NCBI RefSeq assembly: GCF_001707885.1
Contig: NZ_MASS01000016.1
Location: 1-64,000, forward strand
Origin: Desulfosporosinus cupriresistens
Lineage (GTDB): Bacteria; Bacillota; Desulfitobacteriia; Desulfitobacteriales; Desulfitobacteriaceae
Length of the DNA stretch: 64,000 bases
Direction of reading: 5' to 3'
Shown here: one piece after another, positions 1-7,895 of the stretch
Layout: each line of letters opens with the position of its first letter
Numbering within the stretch: the first letter of the stretch is position 1
The notes under the pieces: model-generated
Seen by the model: only the letters and a program-made list of their open reading frames with translations
Database searches by the model: none
Told to the model about the DNA's origin: nothing
Translations under genes and position numbers: made by a program

Positions 1-416
1 TACCGTCATCCCGGTCATCTGGGTAAAGTAACTCATCGTCGATTCACCCGCATAGGCTTGCCAATTGGTATTGGTGATAAAACTAGCTGCTGTATTAAAC
101 GCCAAATCCCAAGGCACACACTGAATCCCTGTGGATTAAAAGGCAAGTGACCTTGTAGAAGCTGAAGAATAAATAAAGCCACAAATCCTAGAAAGTTAAA
201 TGCTAAAAGAGATACAGCATATTGCCACCAACTCATTTCTGCTTGAGGGTCAATTGCACATACACGGAAGACGGCCTTTTCTATAGGACTGAAAAGTCTA
301 TCTAAAAATGTCTTTTCACCTTGGTATACTTTGGCCATATATCCGCCCAATGGTATAGCTAAACCGATTAGGAGTATTAAATATACTGCAAATTGTAAAA
401 GATCTATGCCTTTCAT
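1..416 (-). pseudogene. kdpA: KdpA, potassium-transporting ATPase subunit A, N-terminal part, frameshifted and cut by the window edge
   Basis: KdpA is the membrane subunit of the KdpFABC ATPase that binds and moves K+. The first ~105 residues (from the ATG at 416) read as KdpA: a first membrane segment, then a cytoplasmic stretch and a second membrane segment ending in LPFNPQG. At the CCC run 127-129 the frame is lost. One extra base there would restore a reading that continues to the window edge with the expected KdpA sequence ([17 protein letters not shown], then [14 protein letters not shown]). So this is either a real single-base deletion or a sequencing error. The start overlaps the kdpF stop (TAATG), implying coupled translation. 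KdpA is normally ~560 residues; the rest lies outside the window. Confidence 0.85.
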
Positions 417-502
417 TACAATTCCTCCGCGTTCATCAGTGAGAAACAAAGATAGATTAATAAGCCAAGCGCCACAATTCCACCTAAAATCATATCAGAC
501 AT
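416..502 (-). CDS. kdpF: KdpF, small subunit of the potassium-transporting ATPase
   Basis: A 28-residue membrane peptide: MSDMILGGIVALGLLIYL followed by a short tail ending NAEEL. KdpF is a single-span peptide of 25-30 residues that stabilises the KdpABC complex. Both its size and its place immediately before kdpA fit. Its TAA stop shares one base with the kdpA ATG. It is preceded by a GGGGGAAG-type ribosome binding site at about 507-514. Identification rests on position, length and the glycine-rich hydrophobic pattern. Confidence 0.85.
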   Translation of the reverse strand: MSDMILGGIVALGLLIYLCFSLMNAEEL

Positions 503-533
503 TTATTCTTCCCCCTAAACCGGAATCTTTGGA

Positions 534-713
534 TTATTTAAGCCTTTTCGTTTCTCCGGCAGTTTCAATATTCTCCAACTCATCACATACCTCAAAATCC
601 ATTTCATGAAGAAAACTAAAACCTAAAATGGCTAAAGCCCACTCTTGACGTTCTGTTTCTGAAGTAAGATCCAAACCGAATAAGGAGCAAATTAGCTTTT
701 CCAACAGTTTCAT
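534..713 (-). CDS. 59-residue protein of unknown function, second ORF of the kdp operon
   Basis: A 59-codon ORF starting MKLLEKLICSLFGLDL and ending ETKRLK. It lies 31 bases upstream of kdpF on the same strand. It is acidic in its second half (HEMDFEVCDELENIETAGE) and has no clear membrane span. The start is chosen because its ATG overlaps the stop (TAATG) of the tiny ORF before it, and an AAAAGAGA stretch lies upstream. Position suggests a regulatory or accessory role in potassium uptake, but I do not recognise a family. Confidence 0.6.
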   Translation of the reverse strand: MKLLEKLICSLFGLDLTSETERQEWALAILGFSFLHEMDFEVCDELENIETAGETKRLK

Positions 714-778
714 TACAATAATCTCTTTTCTAATAAGATTTTCGCAGATGAAATTATCATATTAACTCCTTTTGACAC
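713..778 (-). CDS. Possible 21-residue leader peptide of the kdp operon
   Basis: A GTG-started ORF (a TTG at 781 is an alternative) reading MVSKGVNMIISSAKILLEK and ending RLL. It has an AAAAGGAG ribosome binding site 8 bases upstream, and a second AAAAGGAG sits inside it before an internal ATG at 760. Its TAA overlaps the ATG of the 59-residue ORF, so the two are probably translationally coupled. It could be a leader peptide or simply a re-initiation device. There is no homology evidence. Confidence 0.35.
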   Translation of the reverse strand: MSKGVNMIISSAKILLEKRLL

Positions 779-799
779 CAATTCATCTCCTTTTGATAC
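761..799 (-). repeat. Direct repeat carrying two ribosome binding sites in the kdp leader
   Basis: Two near-identical copies, 761-778 and 781-799, read TCAAAAGGAG in the centre on the minus strand and agree at most positions on both sides. Each carries a strong Shine-Dalgarno core, so two alternative starts are possible for the tiny ORF. A TATAAT at 886-881 (minus) about 80 bases upstream may be the promoter -10, but no good -35 was seen. Confidence 0.6.
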
Positions 800-980
800 A
801 AGTAGCTTTCAAGATCTACTAACCCTTTGGGAAATATTGAAGTTCCCCCTCGAATTTAAACATAAACCTCATGCTGACTTATTATAGCCTGAAATCCCAT
901 AAAAATAGTCTAAATATATATCCGAAAAGCATAAAGAAAACATAAGGATTGAATTGCTAATTAAAGCAAATAGATTAAAG

Positions 981-1118
981 ATTTCCTGGATCCATGAAAA
1001 GAAACCAACCATGGTCGGAGTTCTGACTGGTGCAGTTGCCGGATTGGCGACCATCACCCCAGAAGCGGGTTTGGGACTGGACACTGCCATACACGGCGAA
1101 GTAGCTTACGAATTATAA
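981..1118 (+). pseudogene. Ammonium transporter (Amt) remnant
   Basis: The plus strand reads SWIHEKKPTMVGVLTGAVAG, then LATITPEAG, then directly LDTAIHGEVAYEL and a stop. The first part matches the conserved Amt segment (GKPT..G..TGAVAGL..ITPA.G). The last part matches the Amt C-terminal signature (GLD...HGE.AY). In an intact Amt these are separated by over 150 residues, so the middle is deleted, and the 5' end dissolves into non-coding sequence with a stop at 906. It is a decayed gene fragment. The opposite-strand ORF across it is a shadow. Confidence 0.75.
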
Positions 1119-1147
1119 AATTAAAGACAAGGTTATAATGTAAATAT

Positions 1148-1202
1148 AAAAAGAAATAGACTCTTTGGCCGAGTATCGTGGCCAAAAGTCTATTTCTTTT
1201 TA
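1148..1202 (+). terminator. Rho-independent terminator after the amt remnant
   Basis: Long inverted repeat: an AAAAAGAAATAGAC(T)CTTTGGCC arm, a 9-base loop, then GGCCAAAAGTCTATTTCTTTTT ending in a T run. The strong stem and T tail on the plus strand fit a terminator left from the lost amt gene. The A-rich left arm would also allow function on the minus strand. Confidence 0.75.
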
Positions 1203-1247
1203 GCTAAGGTTTCCTATTCTTCAAAACTTCATAAAGGTTGTCTAGTC

Positions 1248-1289
1248 AGTTGAGTCAAAATAGTTGTTAAGAACTATTCTGACTCAACT
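1248..1289. repeat. Inverted repeat overlapping the stop of the 1284-1871 gene
   Basis: Arms AGTTGAGTCAAAATAGTT and its complement (one mismatch) with a six-base loop, followed on the plus strand by CTTTTT. The TGA of the minus-strand gene ending at 1284 lies in the right arm. It may serve as a terminator or mRNA-end stabiliser. Confidence 0.5.
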
Positions 1290-1871
1290 TTTTGGCGACT
1301 TCAAAAGGTGATGAAATTTTAAATAGTTCAGAATGCTTTGCTTTTCGCTTAGTTCAACATGGATAAGTGGTTGAGGCTTTTGGGCAATAACACCGGACCA
1401 TTTGGTATAAATGGTTTGGTTATAAAGTTTGTGAGTGATTGGGTCAGCATAACTCAGATAAATGATGAGAAACTGTGGAGCGATATCGGCTTGTAAGAAG
1501 TCAGCGCTCTCTATGCTAAGGAGCAGACTTGTGGTGGTATCTCTGGGAATATCGTTAACCACGGTATATTCATCAATAAGAATAGGTTCTTCTAACAAGT
1601 TTTCGTTAAAGACAATGGTTTTACTGGAAAGGTTTGTTGCCGGATGAGTACCTACATTATTGAATTTGAATTCGAATTCGAAACAAAGTTCATTTGCTTG
1701 ATGAATAGAAGGAGATTCTTTGATTGTGAAATATGGGCGAGCTGCTTCACGTTGAGTCTGCCAGCTGGTGACAGAGATATAGACAGATATTATCGAGACT
1801 AAAGCAAAGATTGCCGTTGAAACCGTAACGATGGTGCCTGACCAATTACGTTTTTTTATGTCCCAAGACAT
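1284..1871 (-). CDS. Membrane-anchored protein of unknown function
   Basis: 195 residues. A short positively charged N-terminus (MSWDIKKRNWSG) is followed by one membrane helix at about residues 13-37. A soluble domain rich in beta-type sequence follows (REAARPYFTIKES..., FEFEFKFNNVGTHPATNL). It resembles small proteins with one N-terminal span and an immunoglobulin-like soluble domain, where 'N.G..PA.N' is a common motif. I cannot name the family. A GGGGGAG ribosome binding site lies 3 bases before the ATG. It is probably a single-gene unit. Confidence 0.7.
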   Translation of the reverse strand: MSWDIKKRNWSGTIVTVSTAIFALVSIISVYISVTSWQTQREAARPYFTIKESPSIHQANELCFEFEFKFNNVGTHPATNLSSKTIVFNENLLEEPILIDEYTVVNDIPRDTTTSLLLSIESADFLQADIAPQFLIIYLSYADPITHKLYNQTIYTKWSGVIAQKPQPLIHVELSEKQSILNYLKFHHLLKSPKS

Positions 1872-1996
1872 AGTCTCCCCCTAATTCGACGTATAGTTAT
1901 CACTAGTATATTGTTTAACTGTCTAAAACATTCTTGGTATCCTCCTATTCACCAAGCCATCAGTGATTTCTCTGAAGTTCAATGAGAATTAAGGAC

Positions 1997-3244
1997 TTAG
2001 ATCAGAAGATTAAACAATTCTTGATTATCATTAATCACGGTATATTGTATCCCTTTTTTATCCATTTTCTCAATGAGGGTTTGGTAATCCTCTTTCACGG
2101 TGAGCTCAATCCCTACCAAGGTCGGACCGTTCTCTTTATTGTTAACTTGCGTGTACTCAAACCGCGTGATATCGTCGTTAGGTCCCAAGACATCGACCAC
2201 AAATTCCTTAAGTGCACCAGGACGCTGGGGGAAATTAATGATGAAATAATGTTTGAGTCCTTGATCAAGGAGTGAACGTTCTTTAATCTCGGGAGTCCTT
2301 TCAATATCATTATTTCCGCCGCTAATAATACAAACAATTGTTTTACCCTTGATTTGATCTCTATAGCCGTCTAAAGCCGCGATCGGAAGAGCACCCGCGG
2401 GTTCTACGACAATCGCATTATCATTGTACATCTCTAAAATCGTTGTGCAGACTTTTCCTTCACTAACGACTAAGATATCATCTAAGACCTCCTGACAAAT
2501 ATCAAAGGTTAGGTCGCCAACACGCTTTACGGCAGCTCCATCAACAAACTTATCAATTTTGTCTAAAGTTACCACTTCATTACGATCAAGGGACTGCTTC
2601 ATAGAACAGGCCCCTTGGGGTTCTACTCCAATAATTTTGGTGGAGGGGCTCAGGCGTTTGATGTATGTGCCAACTCCCGACATCATGCCACCCCCTCCTA
2701 TGGCTCCAAAAACGTAATCTACCGGATCTTCTAAATCGTTAAGGATTTCAATGGCAATCGTACCCTGTCCTGCGATAACAAGAAGATCATTAAAAGGATG
2801 AATGAAATATTTATTTTCTGCTTCACAATGCGTCTTAGCTTCATAAAACGCATCGTCAAAGGTGTCTCCAGTCAGAACGACTTCAACAAATTCTTTGCCA
2901 AAGCGTTTAACTTGGGAGACCTTTTGTTTTGGGGTAGTAGAAGGCATATATATTCTTCCTGAGATCCCCAAGGCTTGGCATGAATAGGCGACTCCTTGAG
3001 CATGGTTGCCGGCACTGGCACAGACTACACCGTTACTTAGTTGGTTAGAGGGAATGCTTTGAATCAGGTTGTAAGCTCCCCGAATCTTAAAAGAACGGAC
3101 AACTTGTAAATCTTCACGTTTTAGATATAGGTTGCAATTGTATTTTTCTGAGAGAATGTCATTTCGTTGGAGCGGCGTCTTATTAATGATGCCTTTGAGA
3201 GCTTGGCCAGCTTTTATGATGTCTTCTAATAGTTCTTTCCCCAT
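1997..3244 (-). CDS. ilvA: Threonine ammonia-lyase (threonine dehydratase)
   Basis: PLP enzyme that deaminates L-threonine to 2-oxobutyrate, the first committed step to isoleucine. SFKIRGA holds the PLP lysine near residue 59. SAGNHAQGVA binds phosphate and substrate, and the glycine-rich loop GAIGGGGMMSG is present. The last ~85 residues (HYFIINFPQRPGAL onward) form one ACT-like regulatory domain, as in the ~410-420-residue Bacillus-type enzymes, so isoleucine feedback is possible. I place the start at 3244 because AAAGGGGT precedes that ATG by 6 bases; a longer reading to 3304 lacks a ribosome site. No T-box was seen upstream. Confidence 0.93.
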   Translation of the reverse strand: MGKELLEDIIKAGQALKGIINKTPLQRNDILSEKYNCNLYLKREDLQVVRSFKIRGAYNLIQSIPSNQLSNGVVCASAGNHAQGVAYSCQALGISGRIYMPSTTPKQKVSQVKRFGKEFVEVVLTGDTFDDAFYEAKTHCEAENKYFIHPFNDLLVIAGQGTIAIEILNDLEDPVDYVFGAIGGGGMMSGVGTYIKRLSPSTKIIGVEPQGACSMKQSLDRNEVVTLDKIDKFVDGAAVKRVGDLTFDICQEVLDDILVVSEGKVCTTILEMYNDNAIVVEPAGALPIAALDGYRDQIKGKTIVCIISGGNNDIERTPEIKERSLLDQGLKHYFIINFPQRPGALKEFVVDVLGPNDDITRFEYTQVNNKENGPTLVGIELTVKEDYQTLIEKMDKKGIQYTVINDNQELFNLLI

Positions 3245-3385
3245 GTTCTTACCCCTTTTCATGTTCTCTAGTTTATATTGCCGAACCTCTCTCAATCCCA
3301 ACAATATTTTTATACCCTGCCACAGTACGCTCGTTAATTATATCTTAAGATCATCACAAATGTCTTTGATCTTGATTGGATATGC

Positions 3386-4219
3386 TTACTTCCTGAATAA
3401 TACTTTCAGTAGCCAACCTTTAAAGCTCAATTTCTCGGGAACTGGTTTTCGTCCACAGATAAGACCATAGCCAAAGTAGCCTTGGTTTTTCTTTATAAAA
3501 CCAGCATTTCTTTGTAGTCTAGCCAGTAAGCCAGGCTGCTTTCTAACTTTGTCCGTAAGGTCTTTGACTAAAACCCAATCCTTTTTGAGTTCGTTCATGA
3601 TCGAATTGCCTTTAGTTCTCAATGGTTGAGGATTCTTAATGTCTACATCCAGAAATCCAGCTTGTGATATAGCATCGAGCCATTCTTCAAAAGGCAAGGG
3701 ATTGGTGCTGGGACCGAAGCACTCCTCCAACTGTCTTCTAAGATTAGCAGGCAATTCTCTGAGCAGAGCCATTTCTAGGTCAGCAACTCTGCCCTCAGGT
3801 TTTAGTACTCGATAGAACTCCTGGTAAACTTTAACCTTATCTAAAAACACCGTTATTGACTCAGCCATGACCACATCAAAGTGGTTGCTGGGGAAAGGTA
3901 AATCACAAACATCTGCTACCTTAAACTCAACTAAATGAGAAACTCCCTCTTTTTCAGCTCTCAGGCCTGCTTTTTCAATCATTTGAGAACTGATATCTAG
4001 CCCCATGATTTGGCAGCCAATAGTTTTAGCCAAGTAACAAGCTGTAAGACCGCTTCCACAGCCGGCGTCAAGAACATATTCATCAGGCTTTATCTGAATA
4101 GCATCCAAATTTTGTTTGGTAGCGGGGAAACCTCCCGGATGGGAACTGCCAATGCCCAGCCAAGCCAGGAGTTCAAAATAGTTCATGTCTTCCACTCTCT
4201 TGCTTTCTCCCAATGCCAT
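3386..4219 (-). CDS. Class I SAM-dependent methyltransferase
   Basis: 277 residues. Motif I VLDAGCGSGLTACYLA is near residues 49-64, the acidic residue ending motif II is in IMGLDIS, and the later VVMAESITVFL and VLKPEGRVADLEM segments are typical of the UbiE/SmtA-like fold. The C-terminal ~90 residues are lysine-rich and family-specific. The substrate cannot be read from sequence; small-molecule or arsenite-type methyltransferases share this core. AGGAGGGG lies 6 bases before the ATG, giving a secure start. It is divergent from the ferredoxin gene at 4443. Confidence 0.8.
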   Translation of the reverse strand: MALGESKRVEDMNYFELLAWLGIGSSHPGGFPATKQNLDAIQIKPDEYVLDAGCGSGLTACYLAKTIGCQIMGLDISSQMIEKAGLRAEKEGVSHLVEFKVADVCDLPFPSNHFDVVMAESITVFLDKVKVYQEFYRVLKPEGRVADLEMALLRELPANLRRQLEECFGPSTNPLPFEEWLDAISQAGFLDVDIKNPQPLRTKGNSIMNELKKDWVLVKDLTDKVRKQPGLLARLQRNAGFIKKNQGYFGYGLICGRKPVPEKLSFKGWLLKVLFRK

Positions 4220-4442
4220 CTCTTACCCCTCCTTCCATGGGTCTATGGCATTATATTCCACTGGGATACTTGCTGACAGTTAACTTGGTCGCTCAAAGAA
4301 CTCCACTAAATTGTACTCATGTACTTAAGAACAAACATCACCTGAACAGTTGCGGGCCCATGTATTACTTCAAAAGGGCTACTAGTTTAATTCGTACGTT
4401 GTATTATAATTAAACTGAAAATAAAATTGTTGGAAAGGGGTT

Positions 4443-4748
4443 ATGATCTTGAAACGAAACATAATAAAGATAGATGAAGGAAAATGTAACGGTTGTGGCC
4501 TATGTGTCGGCGCCTGTCATGAAGGGGCTTTAGAATTGGTGGATGGAAAAGCTCGTCTTGCCTCTGAAAGCTATTGTGACGGTCTTGGTGACTGTCTACC
4601 AGAGTGTTCAACCGGAGCCATCGTCCTTGTGGAAAGAGAAGCTGTTGAATATGACGAAGAGGCTGTCAGGAAACATAGGAGCAATACAAAGGCGCAGCCG
4701 CCTGAAGTATCTATTCCCTGTGGTTGCCCAAGAACTCTGGCAAAATAA
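4443..4748 (+). CDS. Two-cluster ferredoxin-type 4Fe-4S protein
   Basis: 101 residues with two cysteine clusters: [14 protein letters not shown] near residues 16-29 and [15 protein letters not shown] near 45-59. The second has CX3GDC spacing rather than the usual CX2CX2C, as in a subgroup of clostridial ATP/4Fe-4S proteins. A CGCP pair near the C-terminus may add ligands. It should carry electrons in the cytoplasm. The ATG at 4443 sits only 2 bases after GGAAAGGGG, so the TTG at 4449 (start MKRNIIKI) is an equally good or better start. A TATAAT at 4405-4410 may be the promoter -10. Confidence 0.85.
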   Translation: MILKRNIIKIDEGKCNGCGLCVGACHEGALELVDGKARLASESYCDGLGDCLPECSTGAIVLVEREAVEYDEEAVRKHRSNTKAQPPEVSIPCGCPRTLAK

Positions 4749-4770
4749 TTGAGGAGTTCGCGTTTAATCA

Positions 4771-5643
4771 CTAGCGCAGGTTCTTTGCAAATGCAATGAT
4801 TTTATTGGTCATTTGAACATCCCCCATACCGTAGATATGAATGCCCTGAATGTCTCTAGAGAATTCTGCAACAAACTCGAAAGCGATTTCTAAGCCACTC
4901 TTTCCCTCTTCCATTTGCTTAATTATTTCATCCGGGACCGTGACTCCCGCCATCTTATTATTAATAAACTTGACTAATTTTAAATTAATTAGAGGCATTA
5001 CTCCTAAAAGAATAGGTTTACCTAGCATTTTAGCTTCAGCTAAGAACTCTCTCGTCTTGGCCACGTCATAAATGGGCTGCGTTTGAAAGAAATCAGCGCC
5101 CATTTCTATTTTTTTCTTCATTCGTTCAATTTCTACAGTCAGGTTCGTTGTCCCTGGGGTTGCGGTGGCTGCAATAGTAAAGTCGGTGCATCCTTTGATT
5201 TCAACTTCGTTGGCATCTTTGCCAGAATTTAAATTAGTAATCAGTTTAATTAGTTCAAAGCTATTATAATTATAAACGCCTTTGGACCCTTTATAGGGTC
5301 CATGATTGGGAGCATCCCCGGTAGTTGCTAAAATACTCCTAATCCCTAAAGCATGAGCGCCTAACAAATCTGCTTGTGTCCCTAATAAGCTTCTGTCCCT
5401 ACAGGTGAAATGAGGAATAGTCTCAATTCCCAATTGTTGTTTAAGAATACTCGCCGCCATAACCGAGTTCATTCTCAAATTCGCATTGGGACAATCGTGA
5501 ACATTGATGGCATCTAATCCCTCATAGTCTTGAGCCAGCGTAAGCCTGTCCTCCAGGAGCGTACCATCAATTGCACCTAATTCTGTGGTGTAAATAAAGT
5601 CGCCCGTGGCGAATTTGCTTTTTAAGTCAACAGCATTTTTCAT
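4771..5643 (-). CDS. metF: Methylenetetrahydrofolate reductase (MetF family)
   Basis: 290 residues, the usual size of a stand-alone MetF. It reduces 5,10-methylene-THF to 5-methyl-THF using FAD. The TIM-barrel landmarks are TTELGAIDG (catalytic Glu region), HFTCRDRS, ILATTGDAPNHGP (FAD binding) and ADFFQTQPIYD (folate binding). It ends 22 bases from the convergent ferredoxin gene. Upstream, 32 bases away, is the iron-sulfur flavoprotein gene on the same strand, so the two probably form an operon. No MetV partner was seen. AAGGAG precedes the ATG. Confidence 0.9.
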   Translation of the reverse strand: MKNAVDLKSKFATGDFIYTTELGAIDGTLLEDRLTLAQDYEGLDAINVHDCPNANLRMNSVMAASILKQQLGIETIPHFTCRDRSLLGTQADLLGAHALGIRSILATTGDAPNHGPYKGSKGVYNYNSFELIKLITNLNSGKDANEVEIKGCTDFTIAATATPGTTNLTVEIERMKKKIEMGADFFQTQPIYDVAKTREFLAEAKMLGKPILLGVMPLINLKLVKFINNKMAGVTVPDEIIKQMEEGKSGLEIAFEFVAEFSRDIQGIHIYGMGDVQMTNKIIAFAKNLR

Positions 5644-5675
5644 TTTTAGTTTTCTCCTTTACAGCTCAGTAATAT

Positions 5676-6248
5676 TTACTCGTAATCCAGCCAACATTCT
5701 ATCTCCTCTGTGATAAATTGAGCCAACAATTTTCCTGATTGACCAGCCATTTCCCATACTGGTTGATCTTCCATTGTAAGGTCAGGAACATTTTCCTCAA
5801 TATTTAATTGAGCTACAGGCTGCATGTTTTCCATTAACAATTCTTTGCCTATTGCCTTAAGTGCAAGTTCTCTAGTTTGCTTACTCAACCCTGAAATAAT
5901 TGTAACGACATATTTTTGTTCAGTTGAACCGTTTAAATGTCGCCTCGATCGAAGCCTTTCTAAAAATGTTTTAGTAAAAGAATCGAGCACTCCGGAGGGT
6001 GTATATCCCCCTATTACTAATCCTTTTGCCGCTTGTAATTTTATGGCGAGTTCAGGAAAATTATCAGATGCTTTGCAAATATTATCTTCTTTGCAGGCTT
6101 TACAAGCTCGGCATGGTCCGACGTTTAAATGGCTGAGTTTCACAAACTCATAATCTAAGCCACTTGTTTGCAGGACTTGTAAAACCAATCGGTCCGTGTT
6201 GCTATTAGGTATGAGACTTGCTGAGATACCTAATATTTCAATCCCCAC
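5676..6248 (-). CDS. Iron-sulfur flavoprotein (Isf-like, NADPH-dependent FMN reductase fold)
   Basis: 190 residues with a flavodoxin-like start (MGIEILGISASLIPNSNTD, FMN phosphate loop). It has a compact cysteine motif, PCRACKACKEDNIC (CX2CX2CX5C), at about residues 45-57. That motif is the mark of archaeal/clostridial Isf proteins, which pass electrons from ferredoxin through a 4Fe-4S cluster to FMN. The GTG start has AGGAGG 7 bases upstream. Lying directly before metF, it may feed electrons to MetF or use the same low-potential pool (inference). Confidence 0.8.
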   Translation of the reverse strand: MGIEILGISASLIPNSNTDRLVLQVLQTSGLDYEFVKLSHLNVGPCRACKACKEDNICKASDNFPELAIKLQAAKGLVIGGYTPSGVLDSFTKTFLERLRSRRHLNGSTEQKYVVTIISGLSKQTRELALKAIGKELLMENMQPVAQLNIEENVPDLTMEDQPVWEMAGQSGKLLAQFITEEIECWLDYE

Positions 6249-6695
6249 GAGATTTCCTCCTGACTAAATTCAATTAGAATAGGTATCTAAAACTTATGGC
6301 CCCAAAGAGGCATGAGGGATTAAGCCTATAAAACCAAGCAATTTTAATTGTTCTCCGTCATTTCCAAATAATCCTTTTTTATGCTCCTCATTTATAAAGA
6401 TCAAAGTTCACTGCTACCACTTAATTGATATCATGGCGTTCATCCCCATCCATACTTTAGATGCAAAATAGTATAACTTAAGAAAGGGCTGTGCTAAAAC
6501 TTGTTACTATATTTTTCACATCCCCACTTTTGCTTCTATATCATCAAAACACAAGCGTCCTCACTCCACTTTAATAGTGAAATGAGGACGCTTATTGATT
6601 GTTGTAACCACTTGAAATTTTGGAGACTGAGTTTTCACACATCCCCTGGTTAAGTTGTTTAATGACACTTATTAACTATTAACTAAGGTTCCTCT
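6249..6695. other. Intergenic region, 447 bases
   Basis: It holds the terminator of the LutB-like operon (6553-6593) and, nearer 6250, presumably the promoter of the flavoprotein-metF unit. No ORF with a ribosome binding site was seen. Confidence 0.5.
6553..6593 (-). terminator. Terminator of the LutB-like operon
   Basis: Perfect 11-base arms AAGCGTCCTCA / TGAGGACGCTT with partial pairing continuing inward. On the minus strand this is followed by GTGTTTTG. It lies about 100 bases after the stop at 6696. Confidence 0.7.
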
Positions 6696-7895
6696 TTACC
6701 CGCATACGACTCTTTCGCGTAATTTTTGTATCATAGAAGGAACATTAATTTTCATCGGGCATCGTTCGACACACCGTCCACAGCGAAGACAGGTGAATAC
6801 TAGTGGAGCTGCCTTTTCTAACCCTCCGGCAACGAAGGCAGTCCAAACCGCGCCAATACCACTCATATAAACATGACCAAAATGCCCGGCTGTGACTTGG
6901 AAGACAGGGCATTCATACATACATCCCCCACATCGCAGGCAATGCAGGGCCTCGCTAAATTCTTCTTCTTTGGCCATATCACTACGCCCGTTGTCAACAA
7001 AAATTACATAGAATTCTTTAGGTCCATGAGCGCCATACGTTGTGACTTTTTCAATATCACCAGTTTTACTTGGTCCGCTGATAATATTAACATAACCAGG
7101 TACGCCATATTGAGCATAACGCCAAGTGACCTCAGTAACTTTCATCGCTTCTTGAAAGGTAGGCACAATTTTTTCTATACCAACTAAAACGATATGAACT
7201 GGTGGTGCCCCGGTCGAGAGTCGGACGTTACCCTCATTTTCGATAATAACCATGGCCCCGGTATCGGCAGCCACTACATTGGCACCGCTTATACCCACAT
7301 CAGCAGTGAAATACTTTTCTCTTAAGAAATCTCTTACTACTGCCACTTCCTGGGCTATATCAGGGGGTACTTCTTTATTGAAGAACTTAGTAAATAGTTC
7401 AGCCACCTTCTCACGAGGCACATGAATGGAAGGCGACAGAATGTGCATTGGTTTTTCGTGATTAAGTTGTAAGATGAATTCCCCCAAGTCGGTCTCCCAG
7501 ACTTCATTGCCTTTTTCTTCTAGATATTCTCTTAAGGAAAGTTCTTCCCCCAACATACTTTTTCCCTTAACAATCGTTTTGCCAGTCCCAATAATTTTGG
7601 CTGTCATTTCCAACGCTTCTTGTTTATCTTTAGCATAAAAGGCTTTTCCTTTATTTCGTTCGACGGAATCCATAGCTTGTTTAAGTAGTTCGGAATTATG
7701 GGCTATAGAATTTGACTTAATCCCCCGTACTTCTTCAGCCATTTCAGGAGTGTGAGGGAAGCGATTTAGAGTTTCGGCAGTCGTCTCGCGATAAGATTTA
7801 ACCGCACGAGTAATGGCCTTCTTGATATTTTCGTCTTTGCTCGCTTTATTAAGATTTTTTGTATAGTCATTGAATTCTTTCTGCAAATCGGCCAT
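6696..7895 (-). CDS. LutB/LldF-like iron-sulfur protein with LUD domain
   Basis: 399 residues. The N-terminal and middle parts form a LUD domain (GKSMLGEE, VGISGANVVAADTGA, STGAPPVHIVLVG). The C-terminus has two 4Fe-4S motifs, CLRCGGCMYECPVF near 317-330 and CLRCGRCVERCPMK near 369-382. In LutABC/LldEFG this subunit takes electrons from L-lactate oxidation. It is preceded by a CCG-domain gene whose stop overlaps its ATG. No LutC and no FAD dehydrogenase lie in the window, so the donor is unknown. It could equally serve another hydroxyacid or a quinone-linked oxidoreductase. Confidence 0.85.
   Translation of the reverse strand: MADLQKEFNDYTKNLNKASKDENIKKAITRAVKSYRETTAETLNRFPHTPEMAEEVRGIKSNSIAHNSELLKQAMDSVERNKGKAFYAKDKQEALEMTAKIIGTGKTIVKGKSMLGEELSLREYLEEKGNEVWETDLGEFILQLNHEKPMHILSPSIHVPREKVAELFTKFFNKEVPPDIAQEVAVVRDFLREKYFTADVGISGANVVAADTGAMVIIENEGNVRLSTGAPPVHIVLVGIEKIVPTFQEAMKVTEVTWRYAQYGVPGYVNIISGPSKTGDIEKVTTYGAHGPKEFYVIFVDNGRSDMAKEEEFSEALHCLRCGGCMYECPVFQVTAGHFGHVYMSGIGAVWTAFVAGGLEKAAPLVFTCLRCGRCVERCPMKINVPSMIQKLRERVVCG

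Noticed and set aside
700..900. c-di-AMP riboswitch before the kdp operon
   Set aside because: Expected from known kdp control in Firmicutes, but I could not find the conserved core in the leader.
869..1090. 73-residue minus-strand ORF
   Set aside because: It is antisense to the recognisable Amt remnant and has no ribosome site.
3245..3385. T-box leader before ilvA
   Set aside because: The region is short and lacks the conserved T-box sequence and terminator.
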